64,000 nucleotides of DNA, from contig NMRB01000009.1 in assembly GCA_002633025.1 (NCBI GenBank), forward strand, positions 16,094 through 80,093, in the 5' to 3' direction. The position numbers and the translations under genes are program-made. The notes beneath the pieces were generated by a model. The model was not told the origin of the DNA, searched no databases, and was given only the letters and a program-made list of their open reading frames with translations. Source of the stretch: Notospermus geniculatus (Eukaryota > Nemertea > Pilidiophora > Heteronemertea > Lineidae). Shown here in pieces: positions 48,138-61,500 of the stretch (its first letter is position 1; each line of letters opens with the position of its first letter).

Positions 48138-51100
48138 ATGATGGCTACCACTTCTGCGGCAGTCCGGGAAAAGATGGTGATTTTGGCTAGATATATACTA
48201 GCCTACTACATCAGTACATGACACTGCATGCAATTCACCTCTCTACTATGGTCTAAGTATCATCTCCGTCAACCTGCATGCCGAGCTATCACGTATGCCA
48301 TACATGTCATTCACGCTTTTCTTTCCTGAGCACGCCGAACCTGGTGGTATAGTAGGCCAATATTTAATAAGGGGATCGGGTGACTGTCTGAACTGGTTTC
48401 ACACTAAGACTAATTGCTGGTAAATACTGGTATTGCCAATTTGTAGTAACCATATCGACCAGGCATAGCTTCTTTTACAATATGATGTTGACGGCTATTG
48501 CCTGTATGCGCGCTATGTAAAAGTCAGTTTGTAAAAGCAGAAGCGCAGCATCAGAGTCCCAGTTACTGAGACTATGCCATTTGGTGCTCACCACCACCCA
48601 CTTCCATCCATAGTTGTTAGCTGTTCTGTCTTTTTCAAATTGATGGTATAGAAATCCTGTCTGCAGCTCAATTGCTTCATTCACTCTCAGGACCATTTCA
48701 TTCACCAATTTGCTTTTGTTGGTTTTTCATTGCTTTCGGTTTTGTAAATTCCTCTTCTCCATGTCTGACCTTTCTCACTTGTCTATGAAAAAGGGTTCAA
48801 ATCACTTGTAGCTATAGCTGCCTTCTTGTATGGAGTCATTTTGTGCTCATTAGATTGAAACAAAGGAAACAGTTTGGCAGTGCAAAGTTTGTGGCTCCTT
48901 TGAAGAGAATTTGGTATTTGGTAACTTCTAACATCACTTAATTAATTTCAACAGTAACACATTTGGAGTACATGTATGTACTTTCCTTATGTACCGTTCA
49001 AAGACTAAGAGTTTCATTAACAATTTATCCTTGTGTTATTTTGAATCAATTTTTTGCAGATTGAGGAAGTAGTGAACATCTACCGTGAGCTTGCCAAGCT
49101 CCCTGTGCCAAGTTCTGGCTCCATTCTTAATGGAAAAGAAAATGTTATAACAACCTATACAGAATGGACACAAAGGGATATCGAGAGGTCAGAGAAGGTC
49201 AAATTTAGCCGCAGTCATGTCCTCACGAAAAGTGGTGATGAAATTAACGTTGTTTCATCTTCATTTCCTCAGGACTGTAGTAATGAGTAAGTGTTAATTG
49301 TCAATCAGTTCATATTGTTTTTCTCTAATAGCCAATTTGGAAACTGCAATGTATATCTCGTAAAATTAAAAAAAATAGAAAATGCATCAATGTTCATTTT
49401 CAGGAGCTGGAACAAAACATCAGCTTCTGGGAAATATAGAGTTCTCATGCGCAAGGTTCCCAGTAAAAAGGGGGAAGATAAGCAGTTCACTGAGGTAGAG
49501 TATAATCTAGACTGAACATGTAAAAGAGATGGACTGTCTCTTTTCACGGTCTTTTAAGACTGCTGATAAGGATTTTCTTTGCAGATGCTGCCAAGTTCTT
49601 GAATACAACCACAGTAATATGTTCTTGGTGAAAATTGGAATAGAGCCCTATTTTAAAATCCAAGGCAAATAGCATCATGAGCATGAACATTGAGTCCTTT
49701 TTATTCCTTGACAGGTATGGTGTGATAACCATAAGATAAAGAACATCGACATGCACAGCCTGGATAAACATGGGAAAGTTTATGAACCTGATGGTGAGTC
49801 AGGTGAAGCTAGAGAAGTAGCATTTCAAAATCAGGAAGGTTTTCCATCTCATCCGACAAGAGTGAATTGTTTTGCAGTGAAGTTACTTGAAGTGAAGGAC
49901 ATGACAAAAGGACATGACAATGAGAATATGAGTTATGAATGATAGAATAATAAAGTGATGAAATGTGGAAGTGTCAAGGGGTCCCAGTGTGCATTAATAA
50001 CTCGTTTCTCAATCTCAAACCTGTATGGTAAAGACAATATTCTTTTCAGGTCAGTTTGCTGTTATGGAGTGGTCCTCTTCTGAGGGTAAACTGCTGTATG
50101 TAGCAGAGAGGAAACTCACTAAGACTGCATCCTACTTTGACAAGAAGACAAAGGACTGTGATGAAGAGGGAGGAAAAGCAACTGAAGAAGTGGCCAAAGT
50201 ATGTCTTCTAGATAAATTGATGCAGATCCCATCTTCCACAGATAACAGCCTAAGCCTTATTATTGAAATCTTCTGACATTGGTGTGTATTTCTGCTGTGG
50301 GCAACTAGAGAAAACTGTAGGCTTTCTCTTTAAATTTTCAGGGTGATGAGCATGTGTATCGTGAAGACTGGGGAGAACAGCTGGTCGGGAAACATCACCC
50401 CGTGTTGTGTATATTAGACTTGGACACTGAAGAAGTTGAGGTTCTAGACTGTGTGCCAGAAGACATATCCCCAGGACAGGTAAGATACAGGTTTAATATC
50501 AGAAGTCTAATCAAAGAATACTGAATTGCCAATACCATGTTTTTTATCTAGCAGAATTCCAACTTAAGCATAGGACCTGCCACGTTCACTGTATGCAACA
50601 CGAATTCAGAAGTCTCGGATTGTTTCCGATTTCTTCTCTAGGCTACTTGGTGTGCTGATGATACCGGTGTAGTTTTCACTGGTTGGAACCATGAGCCATA
50701 CAGGCTTGGTCTTGTGTACTGCACTCAGAGGAGGTAAGAGGACCGAATTGTGCAAGATTCGTCTCTGATTTTAGCAACACATTTTCCATGTTACTTATCA
50801 GTTGAGGGAACAATGCCTTTAGTAGCAAGTAAAAATGAAATGTTAATGATCATGCACACATCGAATGGCGATTTGATCTATACCGGGGGTATGCACTTCG
50901 TTAGTAATCTAACTGATAGTAATATGTTTATACTACCGGTATATTTCACTTTTTTCAGGAATGGGATTTATCATATCGACTTAAAAACTTCTGTGTGCAG
51001 TAAGTGAGGTTCAACAAGACCATATTATATTCCTCAGGAATTAGATGAGAATACCGAGAGAAGTCCGAATTATTCATCAGCAGATGCACAAGCAGTTGAT

Positions 51101-54100
51101 AGTAGATTTGTTGACTTGATGATGTAGATCGGTTTTCATAGCATGCAATCCTTACAACATAACACTCGACTCCTTATACTTCAGCTCAGCTGAATGAAGA
51201 TGACAGGAGTGTCAGGTGTCCAACCTTCAACTTAGATAAAAGTGGCTTAGTCTGGATGGAAACCGAGCTGCTAGGGCCTCATATGTCTGAAAGCCGTCTT
51301 TTTTTGCTTCAGTGTTAAAATTTTAAAGGATTTTGTGTTGCCAGCTACATACAATCAAGTTCATGTACAATCAAAGCAACAAGTATGAAAATAGAAACAA
51401 GACAGAACACTGAGATTTGCTGGCAAGGATCACCCTCCATTTTATACACATCACTTCTGAATTCCACTCTCTTTCCTACACATTTTCAGTATAACTGGCA
51501 AACAAAGGAAAGATCAGTGGTGCTTGATTATGTCAGAAGTCCACAAGGTAGATGAGGCAAATTTTCTGTATCAGAAAGTAATGATATTCAGAGACCCATA
51601 ATTGCTTGGATGATATGTCCCCATGTCAAATCATGAACTGAATCGGAAGCTGGAATCATTCTCACACTTAGTGACCAGGGGCCTGTTTCATAAACGCTAA
51701 AGGCACTTCATTAACTAATAAAACTTGTTTATGCTCTAAGGAATAAACTGGATATTGACACAAGTCCAGAACGAGCCTATTCAAGTATTATTAGTTAATG
51801 AGGTGCCTTTAGCGTTTATGAAACAGGCCCCAGATCTGTGCCATACATCACTAAAATGGCCCAGTTCATGTGACTGAGTTATGATCATTTTTAGGTGATG
51901 ACTTCCCAGGTTTGTCCACTGTCAGTTTCCCTGGACGGTGTTGGTCGGCAGACAACAAGAGGATCATCACCCAAACAGGTTGGAGAAGTAAGAGTGTAAG
52001 TCTTCATAATAGTGGGTAACTTTTATGGCAAATGGTGAAATCATGGTCGTCTCTGAATCTTGGTCATAAGTGCATGAGGAGCCTTGACAGGCTAGTGGTT
52101 ATCACGTCCTCTTAGCAAGTGGCAGGTCCCGGGTTCGAATCCCGGGCTATGCTGGATTAATCATCCCTGGCTCTTCAGCCCATTGCACGGGACCAGTAAG
52201 CCGTGGTGCCTTGCAAGGGCAAGTAAAAGACCCCATCGAAGTGAGGAACATAAATAGCTTGATGTGGCCTATATACCATACTCTCCAGGGCCAATAATTC
52301 TTTGGCCTTGACTCTGATGGGAAAACCTAATACAAAATACAAATACAAAGTGCATGAAATATCGGTCGACGACCTGTCAACCGTACTCCAGTAAGCTGAC
52401 TATTAGACTTGACAATCTTTTCCCCTTTATTCCAGGAAATAGTTGTGATAAATGTGGAAAGTGGGAAAGTGACAAGGCTGACAAATGGTGAGTATTGAAA
52501 TGCTTCACTTTGAAGTCTGATCGTGAATTTTGAAGTCAACTGTGAATGTGGAGGTGGTGAGCACACAGGTGAACGCATCCTACAGACCTATCCCTTGATG
52601 ACCAGTTGACAGGAATTTTGGCTGGAACCAGCCACCCTGAAGACAAAGCTGTAGTGAACAGCAAAGGATGGAACTTCAGTAGACAGCAAATTTTGTCGTT
52701 TATTGGAATGATGAACATCAGCAAAAGCAGAAGACATGTGACCTCACGTTGATTCTGATGGATTCCTGTTCCCTTCACGATAAAGAGATACTGGTAATAC
52801 AAAGAGATTCTTTTCCTTCTTCAGATCCGTCTATTGGTAATTGGTGTGTACTTGATGTGTCTAATGATCTCATTCTTGCTCAGCGTTCGTCACCCTCTCA
52901 GCCTCATGCTATGGTAAGGATGGACTTATACGACTTTAGCCCCAGATTTTGTGTTCATATATGTGGTGTGGTGCCATGGTGCTGCTTGCAGTTGATATCT
53001 GCTGCTCATTAGAAGAGAAGGGTCAGTATCAGTACCCCATAGTAAACTGTAGTGTAGCCTCCATGAACCTATTCTGGCAAATTTCATTCCTGAGAACTGG
53101 ATTAATATGATATTTTTACAGGTGCTTGGATGCTTGCCCGCTGTGGGGGAAGAGGCTGAGATCGAGTGGACCCCATTGGAGTCGGAGCCAGTTGTATTCG
53201 AGGACATCAAGTGGGAGATTATCCGCCATAAAGTTCCAGACGATGCTGTTAATCCCGAGTACCCATCCGTCGTAGATTATGAGAGTATTCTGTATCAACC
53301 TGCAAATATAAGCCAAGAGGATAAGCCACCGCTGGTGTTGTTTCCCCATGGTGGGCCCCATTCTATGTTTGCTTCAGAATTTCTGCTCTATGCTGCTGGG
53401 CTGTGCAAGTGTGGATTTGCAGTACAACTTGGTGAGTAGTTTTGGGGACATCAGTTGACTTCGTTACATTATCTGGTGTATGATGATGAAGGTGGTAGGA
53501 GGTTGGAACAAAGATACCGATACGATACTGGATCGTATTGAGTTTTTTATTCTCTTTTCAGTGAATTACAGGGGATCACTAGGATTTGGTATGGATAGTC
53601 TTTACTCGCTGCTTGGAAATGTGGGAGACCAAGATGTTAGAGATTGTTACGTGAGTGAATGACAATACAACTTTGAACTCAATGTGCCACATTTCCAAAG
53701 GGTTTTGCACCATCTTGTGAATAAGAAAATGATTGCTGTAGTCAGTCCATACACTGCACTACATCACATGCTTTCTGTTCCAGAGAGTTCTTGAAGAGAC
53801 CCTTGAAACTAAACCCGTCAGCCGGGAAAAGCTGTGTGTGATGGGAGGATCTCATGGTGGATTCCTTACGTGTCATTTGATTGGTCAATATCCTGTGAGT
53901 AATGCCAATCCCTGAATGAAGCTTGGTTCCAATCATGTCTCTGTCCTACATGCATATTTACGCAATACAACAAGTGAATCCAATAGCTGCATATTCTAGA
54001 ATGTTTGTTGCTGGGTCAAAAAAGTGTTTGTTCTCTCTTCCAGGATACTTTCAAAGCTGCTGTCAGTAGAAATCCTGCAATTAATGCTGGATGTAAGTTG

Positions 54101-57100
54101 ACACTCTAGAAATTCATTTTGTGGTACAGTGAAGTGACTTCTGATTGTGTTGAGTATATCATCCTCGATAAAAATCGGGTCAAGGAAGTAACTTATTTGT
54201 TGAAACTGTCGTTTCCTGCCTTATCAAGTATGGTATCATCTTGGACCGTATTCAGTAGAAGGTGTTTGGTCATGGTCACTACTTTGGTATCAGTTGAAAG
54301 CTACCTGCTGTACATGAACGATACCTGTGCCAATTTTTTCAGCAATGGTGTGTGCGACCGACATTCCTGACTGGTGAGCATGACATATACTTAATTTTTT
54401 TCTTTCAGCCAAAGTCTGTCAAAGTGACATTCCAGACGTGTAAGCACTGTTTGCCTCTCTGCCTGCGTCTGGCTTAAGCTTTAATCTCCCTCCCCCTTGG
54501 GGTATCCATTTGATCAGTTTGTTTTTTACAAAGCTGTAGAATGCTGATTTTGTTTTTGATTTACAAAGACCCAAGACCCAACTGACTTTCAACCAAAGAT
54601 ATTTGTTTTTGTTTAGGACCTACACTGAAGTTTTTGGAGCTGGTCATTTTGACTACAAGGACATCGGGAAGCCAGAACATTACGAACAGATGTGGAAGAA
54701 GTCCCCCATTAGCCATGTTGACAAGGTAAGATTAGATTAACGCAGATAATGACACTAGACTTTTCAGACACTTTTCAGATTGTAAAGTTCCACTTGAAAA
54801 AGACCCCGGTTGGGGTCGAAAATTTGTGAATTCTGGAGATTGACTTTTTGCTTATTATCATTTTGTGTGTCAATTTTGTCCTATTCTGTATCGCAGATAA
54901 TGACACAATACTAATTTCGTAATTAGCTCACCGTGGTGAGCTTATACAATGGGTGTGCGTCCGTCGTCCGTCGTCGTCGTGTTCCGTTAGCAGGGCACGT
55001 TTCGTAACTGCCAGAGCTATTGATCTGAAACTTGGTACATATACAGGGTGGTCCAAAAAAAATGGACAAGCATACTTCCACTGCGCAGAGCCCAAAACTA
55101 CTGATGGCATTGGATGGAGAATCTTTCTAGAAGAAAGAAGACATCAAGATATCCCGATTCGGTCCAGTGGTTCGAGCTGCAGACCCTATTTTGTAAAGCA
55201 AGGTCGAGGCCCTTGGAGAATTGTTCAATAGAGGACAATCAAGAGCATACACAGCAGCGTAGCCTTGTAACTGACAAAAGGACTATCCTGAGGAAAGGTC
55301 AAACAAAAAATGAAGTACTGGTGGATGTAGAACACGAAAATCAAACTTGAGATTGTTGCACAACAACTAATCCCTTTTATCAATCGTGCTGAATTCGTGG
55401 TTCACCGGTGCGTTAGTTATTAAGGACCACTGACCTTGCTTCACAAAAATGGCTCTGGAGGTAAAACTACTGGACCGAATCGAGATATCTTGGTCACATT
55501 TTTCTTCTAGAAAGATTATCTACCTATTCATACCAGTGGTTTAGGACTGAGGGTGGTGGAAGTATGCTTGTCCATTTTTTTTGGACCACCCTGTATACCC
55601 CTAGGTCAGATGACCCACGACACCAAGTTTCGGTCCGATTCGACTCTTAGCTTGGCCACCAGGTGGCGGAAACCGAAAACACAAAAAGTGCAATAACTCC
55701 TGAACTAATGACTAGATCTTCTCCAAATTTTTATCATAGGTGTATCTAATAAGGATACATAACATAACAGGTTTTTGATTTGACCTACTTTTCAAGGTCA
55801 CAGAGGTCAAAGTTCGACAAAAGTGACGAACCTGCCACAGTTTGTCATTATTTCACCAAGTGACTTTATATCTTGCATAAACATGCATTGGAGGGGTACC
55901 TTTAAAAATACCAAGTTTCGGCCTGATTGGACATCCAATATGGCCACCAGGTGGCGTAACCTGAAAATCAAGTAACTGCTATTACTCAGGAACGACTTGA
56001 CGTGGAGTGCTCAAATTTGATATTTACATCCCTCTAGATGACCTTTACATGCATGTCGAATTTCGGACTGATTTGACTTCCAAGATGGCCACCAGGTGGC
56101 GTAACCCAAAAATCATCAAAGTGCTGTAACTCAGGAACGACTTAACCCACAGTGCTCCAATTTGCTATGTGGCCCCCTGCAGATGACCTTTATGTGCATG
56201 TGAAGTTTCGGCCTGATCGGACATCCAATATGGCCGCCAGGTGGCGTAAACCGAAAATCGTCAAAGTGCTGTAACTCAGGAACGACGTGACCCAAAGTGC
56301 ACCTACTCGGGAATGACTTTACCCAGATTGCTCATCCCTCTGTCATTAGACTGTTATGTCCAACCCGGTGAGCACATGGTCCATGGACCATTTCATTTTG
56401 TATAACTGGCCTTTGGACATCTTCAATTTGAATGGAAAAAAAATCCCTGGGATAGGCCTATTGAAATTTTGTTTGATTTGACATACCAGTAACCAAAATT
56501 CACTCCAACGACCTCATCCTTTGCTCTCTGCCAACAATCACCCAACACCGGTCTTCTTTCAGGTGAAAACTCCCACCATGATCATGCTAGGCAGTGGTGA
56601 CCTTAGAGTTCCGCCCAAACAGGGATTAGAATATTGTAAAGCTTTACAGTCAAGAGGTGTACCACTTAGGTAAGAATGCCCAAGGTTCATTTGGTATGAC
56701 CACTTGTACACTGATGTAAGAATACACATTGAAACTACAGTGAAACCTCCCTAACGGACACCTCTGCCAGGAGGACACCTCTCTAATCAGCACACCAATG
56801 TTCAGTCCCAAACTGGTCATTTCTGTTCATTTCAACCTCTGTAATCAGGACACCTCTCTATTAAGGACAGCATTTGTCAGTCCCGAAGGTGTCCTTAATA
56901 GAGAGGTTCGACTGTACATGTAACATCTTGTGATGAAAGATGTTCTCTGCTCACAAGCAGCATGCATCTCAATTCTGCATTAAATAATGGTAGTACAGCT
57001 CCATCCTAGTACTATTGTTAATACTTCATCACAATGGTTTATGCCAGACTTTGCTATTTTGCATTGTAGGGTATCATCGATTTTTGTGTTCTTTTCTTCT

Positions 57101-57202
57101 AGGGTAATCATGTACTCGGACAACTGCCACCCGCTGAACAAAGTGGACACTGAAGCAGATGCATTCGTCAACATTGTTCATTGGTTTGTGAAGCATCTTT
57201 AA
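48138..57202 (+). CDS. APEH: Acylaminoacyl-peptidase (acyl-peptide hydrolase)
   Basis: Cytosolic serine peptidase (S9C) that releases N-acylated residues from peptides. I resolve 21 exons: 48138-48176, 49060-49286, 49404-49494, 49715-49793, 50050-50198, 50342-50479, 50642-50733, 50959-50999, 51185-51311, 51490-51547, 51895-51995, 52436-52487, 52825-52913, 53122-53431, 53562-53650, 53784-53894, 54044-54092, 54409-54439, 54617-54725, 56563-56669, 57103-57202. The total is about 729 residues (human 732). An N-terminal beta-propeller ([14 protein letters not shown]) precedes the hydrolase domain with oxyanion loop HGGPH, nucleophile GGSHGG, Asp in GSGDLRVP and His in SDNCHPL. The start ATGATGG lies in exon 1 ([12 protein letters not shown]). 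All phases agree except exon 9 to exon 10, which is one base short near a T7 run at 51299-51305. Confidence 0.95.
51679..51830. mobile_element. 152-bp MITE with CAG duplication in an APEH intron
   Basis: TIRs of about 45 bp begin GGGCCTGTTTCATAAACG and end CGTTTATGAAACAGGCCC. CAG flanks both sides. The GGGCCTGTTTCA ends and 3-bp duplication resemble PIF/Harbinger elements, though CAG is not the usual TWA. Confidence 0.85.
52078..52347 (+). mobile_element. tRNA-derived SINE with 10-bp target duplication
   Basis: About 270 bp. A-box-like GGCTAGTGG at 52090-52098, perfect B box GGTTCGAATCC at 52132-52142, a conserved-looking body (CCATTGCACGGGACCAGTAAG) and a tail of ATACAAAATACAAATAC repeats. 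AAGTGCATGA flanks it (52068-52077 and 52348-52357). It lies in an APEH intron, in the sense orientation. Confidence 0.9.
54922..56405. repeat. Composite interspersed repeat in an APEH intron
   Basis: Begins with a palindrome GCTCACCGTGGTGAGC, then CGTCCGTCGTCCGTCG, then an inserted MITE, then four diverged units of about 145 bp (AAGTTTCGG...GGCCACCAGGTGGCG...AACTCAGGAACGAC). It ends near GGTGAGCACATGGTCC, whose ATGGTCCATGGACCAT is a perfect palindrome. A related pair of units in the opposite orientation is at 63721-64000. The class is not assigned. Confidence 0.75.
55044..55593. mobile_element. 550-bp mariner/Tc1-like MITE with long TIRs and TA duplication
   Basis: TIRs of roughly 190 bp begin CAGGGTGGTCCAAAAAAA and end TTTTTTTGGACCACCCTG, with TA on both sides. 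It splits the older repeat between TTGGTACATA and TACCCCTAGG. Only short frames are inside. Confidence 0.9.
56738..56914. mobile_element. 177-bp pogo/Tc1-like MITE with TA duplication
   Basis: Ends CAGTGAAACCTCCCTAACGG and CCTTAATAGAGAGGTTCGACTG-type inverted repeats, TA on both sides, with repeated GGACACCTCTC inside. Related in its termini to the 46.0-kb element. In the last APEH intron. Confidence 0.85.
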
Positions 57203-58060
57203 CAGCTGATGTTCCAATTTCCCAATGAATTAGAGCCCAATACTTCAAGTACCACCTCGTTCAAAAACATATCTTTACTTGAACAATTATTTATGAAGAG
57301 CCAGCATCACTGGCATCCCACTGCACAGGGTCAAATTGTTCATCAGTACCGGTATTTCTGAGTATGCTCAAAGAAGTCTGTACATGTAAGGCATTGGCCC
57401 TGAATTCGAATTTACAACAAATTGTGTGTAAAAAATTTGTTGTGTGATGGGCATTACAACAGTGCGTTTCAACTTGTGCCCCAATGCACTTGAATGTACC
57501 GGGGTACATGTTTGTGTACATCTGTACTTACCAATATTCAATGTTCTCCAGCGACATGTTTCAACCATGTTACATATGATAAATGGACTTTCATTCACTG
57601 GGAAATGTACATTTAACATTCACTTTAAGCATTGTATTGTGATTGCGCACATGATAATGATATACCGTACATTTTGTGATATTTCACAAATACATTTATC
57701 AAAAAATCATAAGCAATGTTGTCTTATGAATTTTTGCATACATGTATATCGCTTCTGCTTTTGGTGATAATCAGTGCCTGTAACTTTAATGAGCTAGACC
57801 ACAGCCAACACCCAACAACCAGATGAAATGGTGCATGCAAGTTATCTATTGGTTCTAATACAGAACATAGTTTCCCTGTTGTTATGCATTTTTCAATGGA
57901 ACAATCAAAAATAAGTCACAATTCACAATATGACTCTATGTGATAGGAAGCTTTATATGGAAATACAGTGAGTAAAGCCAACATCAGCAGTAGCTGCCTT
58001 GCGTATCGAGTAGGCCTACGCTCAGCCCCAGTATTTATTTCCAAGTCACAGAGTATACTC

Positions 58061-58132
58061 CGGAGCACGGGTAAAACGCGGAGCACGGGTAAAATGTGGA
58101 GCGCAGATAAAATGCGGAGCACGGGTAAAACT
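58061..58132. repeat. 18-bp minisatellite, four copies
   Basis: Four tandem copies of CGGAGCACGGGTAAAATG, the third diverged. The period is a multiple of three, so it reads as a 6-residue repeat (RSTGKT-type) in one plus frame. It lies in the APEH 3' region. Confidence 0.95.
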
Positions 58133-58232
58133 GTGGGGGAGATTAATCATAGAACAAGTGTCCGCACAGGTAAATTATAATTGATATTGTAAGATAAAAG
58201 AACACAACAATGTAGATACAAATGAAGAACAA

Positions 58233-58307
58233 AATAAAAGATTGAAATGACGAACACAACTCTACCTTTGTTGACATCTTTCAAGAATATGTGATGCCTA
58301 GTTTAAT
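58233..58307. terminator. Possible facing poly(A) signals of APEH and HAL
   Basis: Plus-strand AATAAA at 58233-58238 is a candidate for APEH, giving a 3' UTR of about 1 kb. Minus-strand ATTAAA at 58307-58302 is a candidate for HAL. They are weaker than the 45.3-kb pair because other signals exist (minus AATAAA at 58039-58034). Confidence 0.35.
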
Positions 58308-58553
58308 ATCAAACAGAAAAGACATTACATGTAATTGGAACTCGGCACACTCATGTTCCCAAATCAACATGAGGAAAGAATTATTTACACCAACTGTTCA
58401 AGCAACACAGAAAGTAATGTGACAAAATGTTATCCTTCCCTTCACTATCTGAGGACTTTTTCTCAGACTTTGTATCTCTGAGCAGCTCTCTGAATGTACA
58501 GCTTGGATGGCATTACCAGGAGTTATCAAATCACGGCGCTGGTTCTCAATGCC

Positions 58554-61500
58554 TTATGTAGGACTACTGAATTGGATGTGTGGTCTACTCATACGGCGTC
58601 TCTTGGTTGCTGTCGGTGATTTGACCCGTGTTTCAATTATCTGCTTGGCGTGGTAGTTATCCATGTATGGTTTTACTGCATGCCAAATCTGTAAGACAAT
58701 GGGTAGAAATGAAAATACTTATTTGAATACCTTTCCTTTATCCTAAATCAAACCAAAAATTCATAAGCACTGTGTCTTTTAAAAGCATACCTTTTCCTCT
58801 TGTAGCAGTTTCGTGACCTCCTCAATGTCGGGGGCCATTACACGATCACGGTCCCATGGCCTGAAATGAAAGCAATGAACATGTTAAACTGTTGTGTTGG
58901 TTCCTCTCTCAGAAAAACAACAGGAAAATCTGATTAGTCTCCTGAGTTAACTGTCCTCTGCGTAGTCATTTTTACATTGTCATATTACATAGGATTGCGC
59001 ATCCAAAATTTCTACAAATTTGTAAGTTNNNNNNNNNNNNNNNNNNNNNNNNNNNNNNNNNNNNNNNNNNNNNNNNNNNNNNNNNNNNNNNNNNNNNNNN
59101 NNNNNNNNNNNNNNNNNNNNNNNNNNNNNNNNNNNNNNNNNNNNNNNNNNNNNNNNNNNNNNNNNNNNNNNNNNNNNNNNNNNNNNNNNNNNNNNNNNNN
59201 NNNNNNNNNNNNNNNNNNNNNNNNNNNNNNNNNNNNNNNNNNNNNNNNNNNNNNNNNNNNNNNNNNNNNNNNNNNNNNNNNNNNNNNNNNNNNNNNNNNN
59301 NNNNNNNNNNNNNNNNNNNNNNNNNNNNNNNNNNNNNNNNNNNNNNNNNNNNNNNNNNNNNNNNNNNNNNNNNNNNNNNNNNNNNNNNNNNNNNNNNNNN
59401 NNNNNNNNNNNNNNNNNNNNNNNNNNNNNNNNNNNNNNNNNNNNNNNNNNNNNNNNNNNNNNNNNNNNNNNNNNNNNNNNNNNNNNNNNNNNNNATGCAT
59501 TTTTGCAAAGGATACAGGATTGTCTGTTGCACTGTTCATTTCTGTGGTGATAATATTCCTAACAAACTGAATGGTATCATTGGTAACCCCGTGCACTTGT
59601 GGGCAACATCTAATGGTGTATGCATCCTGGACACGGTTGCAGAAACGATGACTCTCAGCAACTTCAGAAGGATGTGTCTCAGAGTGGAGCAAGGAGCGGA
59701 AACGTCGGGCTACTTCAATCTGCCCTTTGTGGGGACGGGCATTGTGAATATCTGTAACAGACAATTTTACTTTATTTGGCAAATTCGATTTTGAGGGAAA
59801 AAAAGAGGTAAGTTGAAGGCTCATACAATGATGAGAGAGATTGGCTTCGAAAACAACAGGTGGTGTCAGTGATAGAAATTGTGTCATTTCAAAAGTTTTT
59901 GTCACTTCACACCATATCAAACTGATACAGTATTCCACAACTGGTATGGAACACAGTGAGTGACGTTGTACGTACCACTGTCAAACGCTCTTGTGGTTCC
60001 TTTCAGGACCTCAAGTGTTAAGGCCGCAACAACATCAGCCTGTCTGGCTATTGAGCCAGCCCTCTCAACAGCTGCAAAAAGAGAAGTCATATAAATTCAC
60101 AGCCCGAAGATGAATGGTATGGCATCAGTGCTGAATAAGACCACAGTTTGAACAGAGAGAATTCAGTCACTAATAAAATATATATACGGTACCTTCTGCT
60201 CCCAGAGATGTTATGAGCTGAGTTCCGTTAATCAGAGCCAAACCCTAAAAGAAGACAATGAATAACAACAATGTGGAGATCAAGAATTCACATTTCAGCT
60301 GATGGAACGAAGACGAGATGACACTTGCTGCCCCACCATTGAGCATCAGCACTGACAACTTCATGATGGTATCCAAGATTTTCATTTTCAAAAGGTAGGC
60401 CAACACCTTGTACAAGAACCTATGCCTATCAGTTTGCAGTGACAAATCACATTATGGTACTGCACACGGAGTGGTATAATCAACTAATTTTGAGTGAAGT
60501 GAAGGTGGGTGTCTAAAAGAACTTACCTCTTTGGCAGTTAGTTCTATAGGAGACAAGCCATGGGCCTCAAGTACCTACAGAAATAAAGAACACATTAGTA
60601 GGATCAAATTAAGTTGAGAGTCCACATATCCATTAATGAAATCAATTCTAAGTTAAGTTCACTATGCCTTGAAAGCAAATGAAACATAGGCCCACTGGTA
60701 AAGACAGGCAAGAACACTGTACAGTAGAAGAAATCTTGTGGAAGGATCATTACAGCTGAACTTACATATCTGGCATCTCCCCATCCACTCTCTGGGCTCC
60801 ACATTTTTCCCTCACCCATCATACCAAGTGCCAGATGAGACAAGGGGGCAAGATCGCCGCTGGCACCAACTGTACCCTTGCAGGGGACCCAAGGTAAACA
60901 AGAGGCTGGAATTGAGAATTGTGGAGTTGCAATTCGTGAAATACTAGGCCACAAAAAGATCTTTTTTTGTTGTAAAGCTTATCCCATTACCATCTCTCTG
61001 TATGGATGCCAGGTTTGGGATTGTTGCCCCATTGCGTTGATAACGACTGCTTGGAGAAAATGCCTGGGGAATGTGTTCTCGAGAACACACAACAACCTTA
61101 TCAAATATATTACAAATGATGTGGAAATAGTCACATTTGTGAGCGGATGAAAAGGAGCAAGGTAAAAACCCCTGCTGTGGAAGGATGCTGCACTACATTC
61201 ACAATGCATCTTCTAATTTGCATCTGTAATGTTTTTATTATATTCCTACACTAACTTTAATAATAGGAATATATAACCTCATCATGTGATTTGCAAAACA
61301 TGCAATCATTGAGCCTATTTTGATGGCATTCTGATGCATTAATTGTAGAATATTTTTAGAAACAAATAGAGTGAGTGAAAATGAGGCCACCATCGATTTG
61401 ATGGGTACGACAGTACCTGTTTTGTGAAAGCATGATGAAGTATACACACTCGTAAGAGAGCAAATATTCTTATCAATGTCAATATCATGAAAGTGCAGTA

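Noticed and set aside
52082-52155. tRNA gene
   Set aside because: The A and B boxes are good, but the body continues into a 270-bp unit with an ATACAAAT-type tail and 10-bp target duplication, so it is a SINE.
57968-58180. Plus ORF with RSTGKT-type repeats
   Set aside because: Created by the 18-bp minisatellite in the APEH 3' region; both strands are open by period alone.
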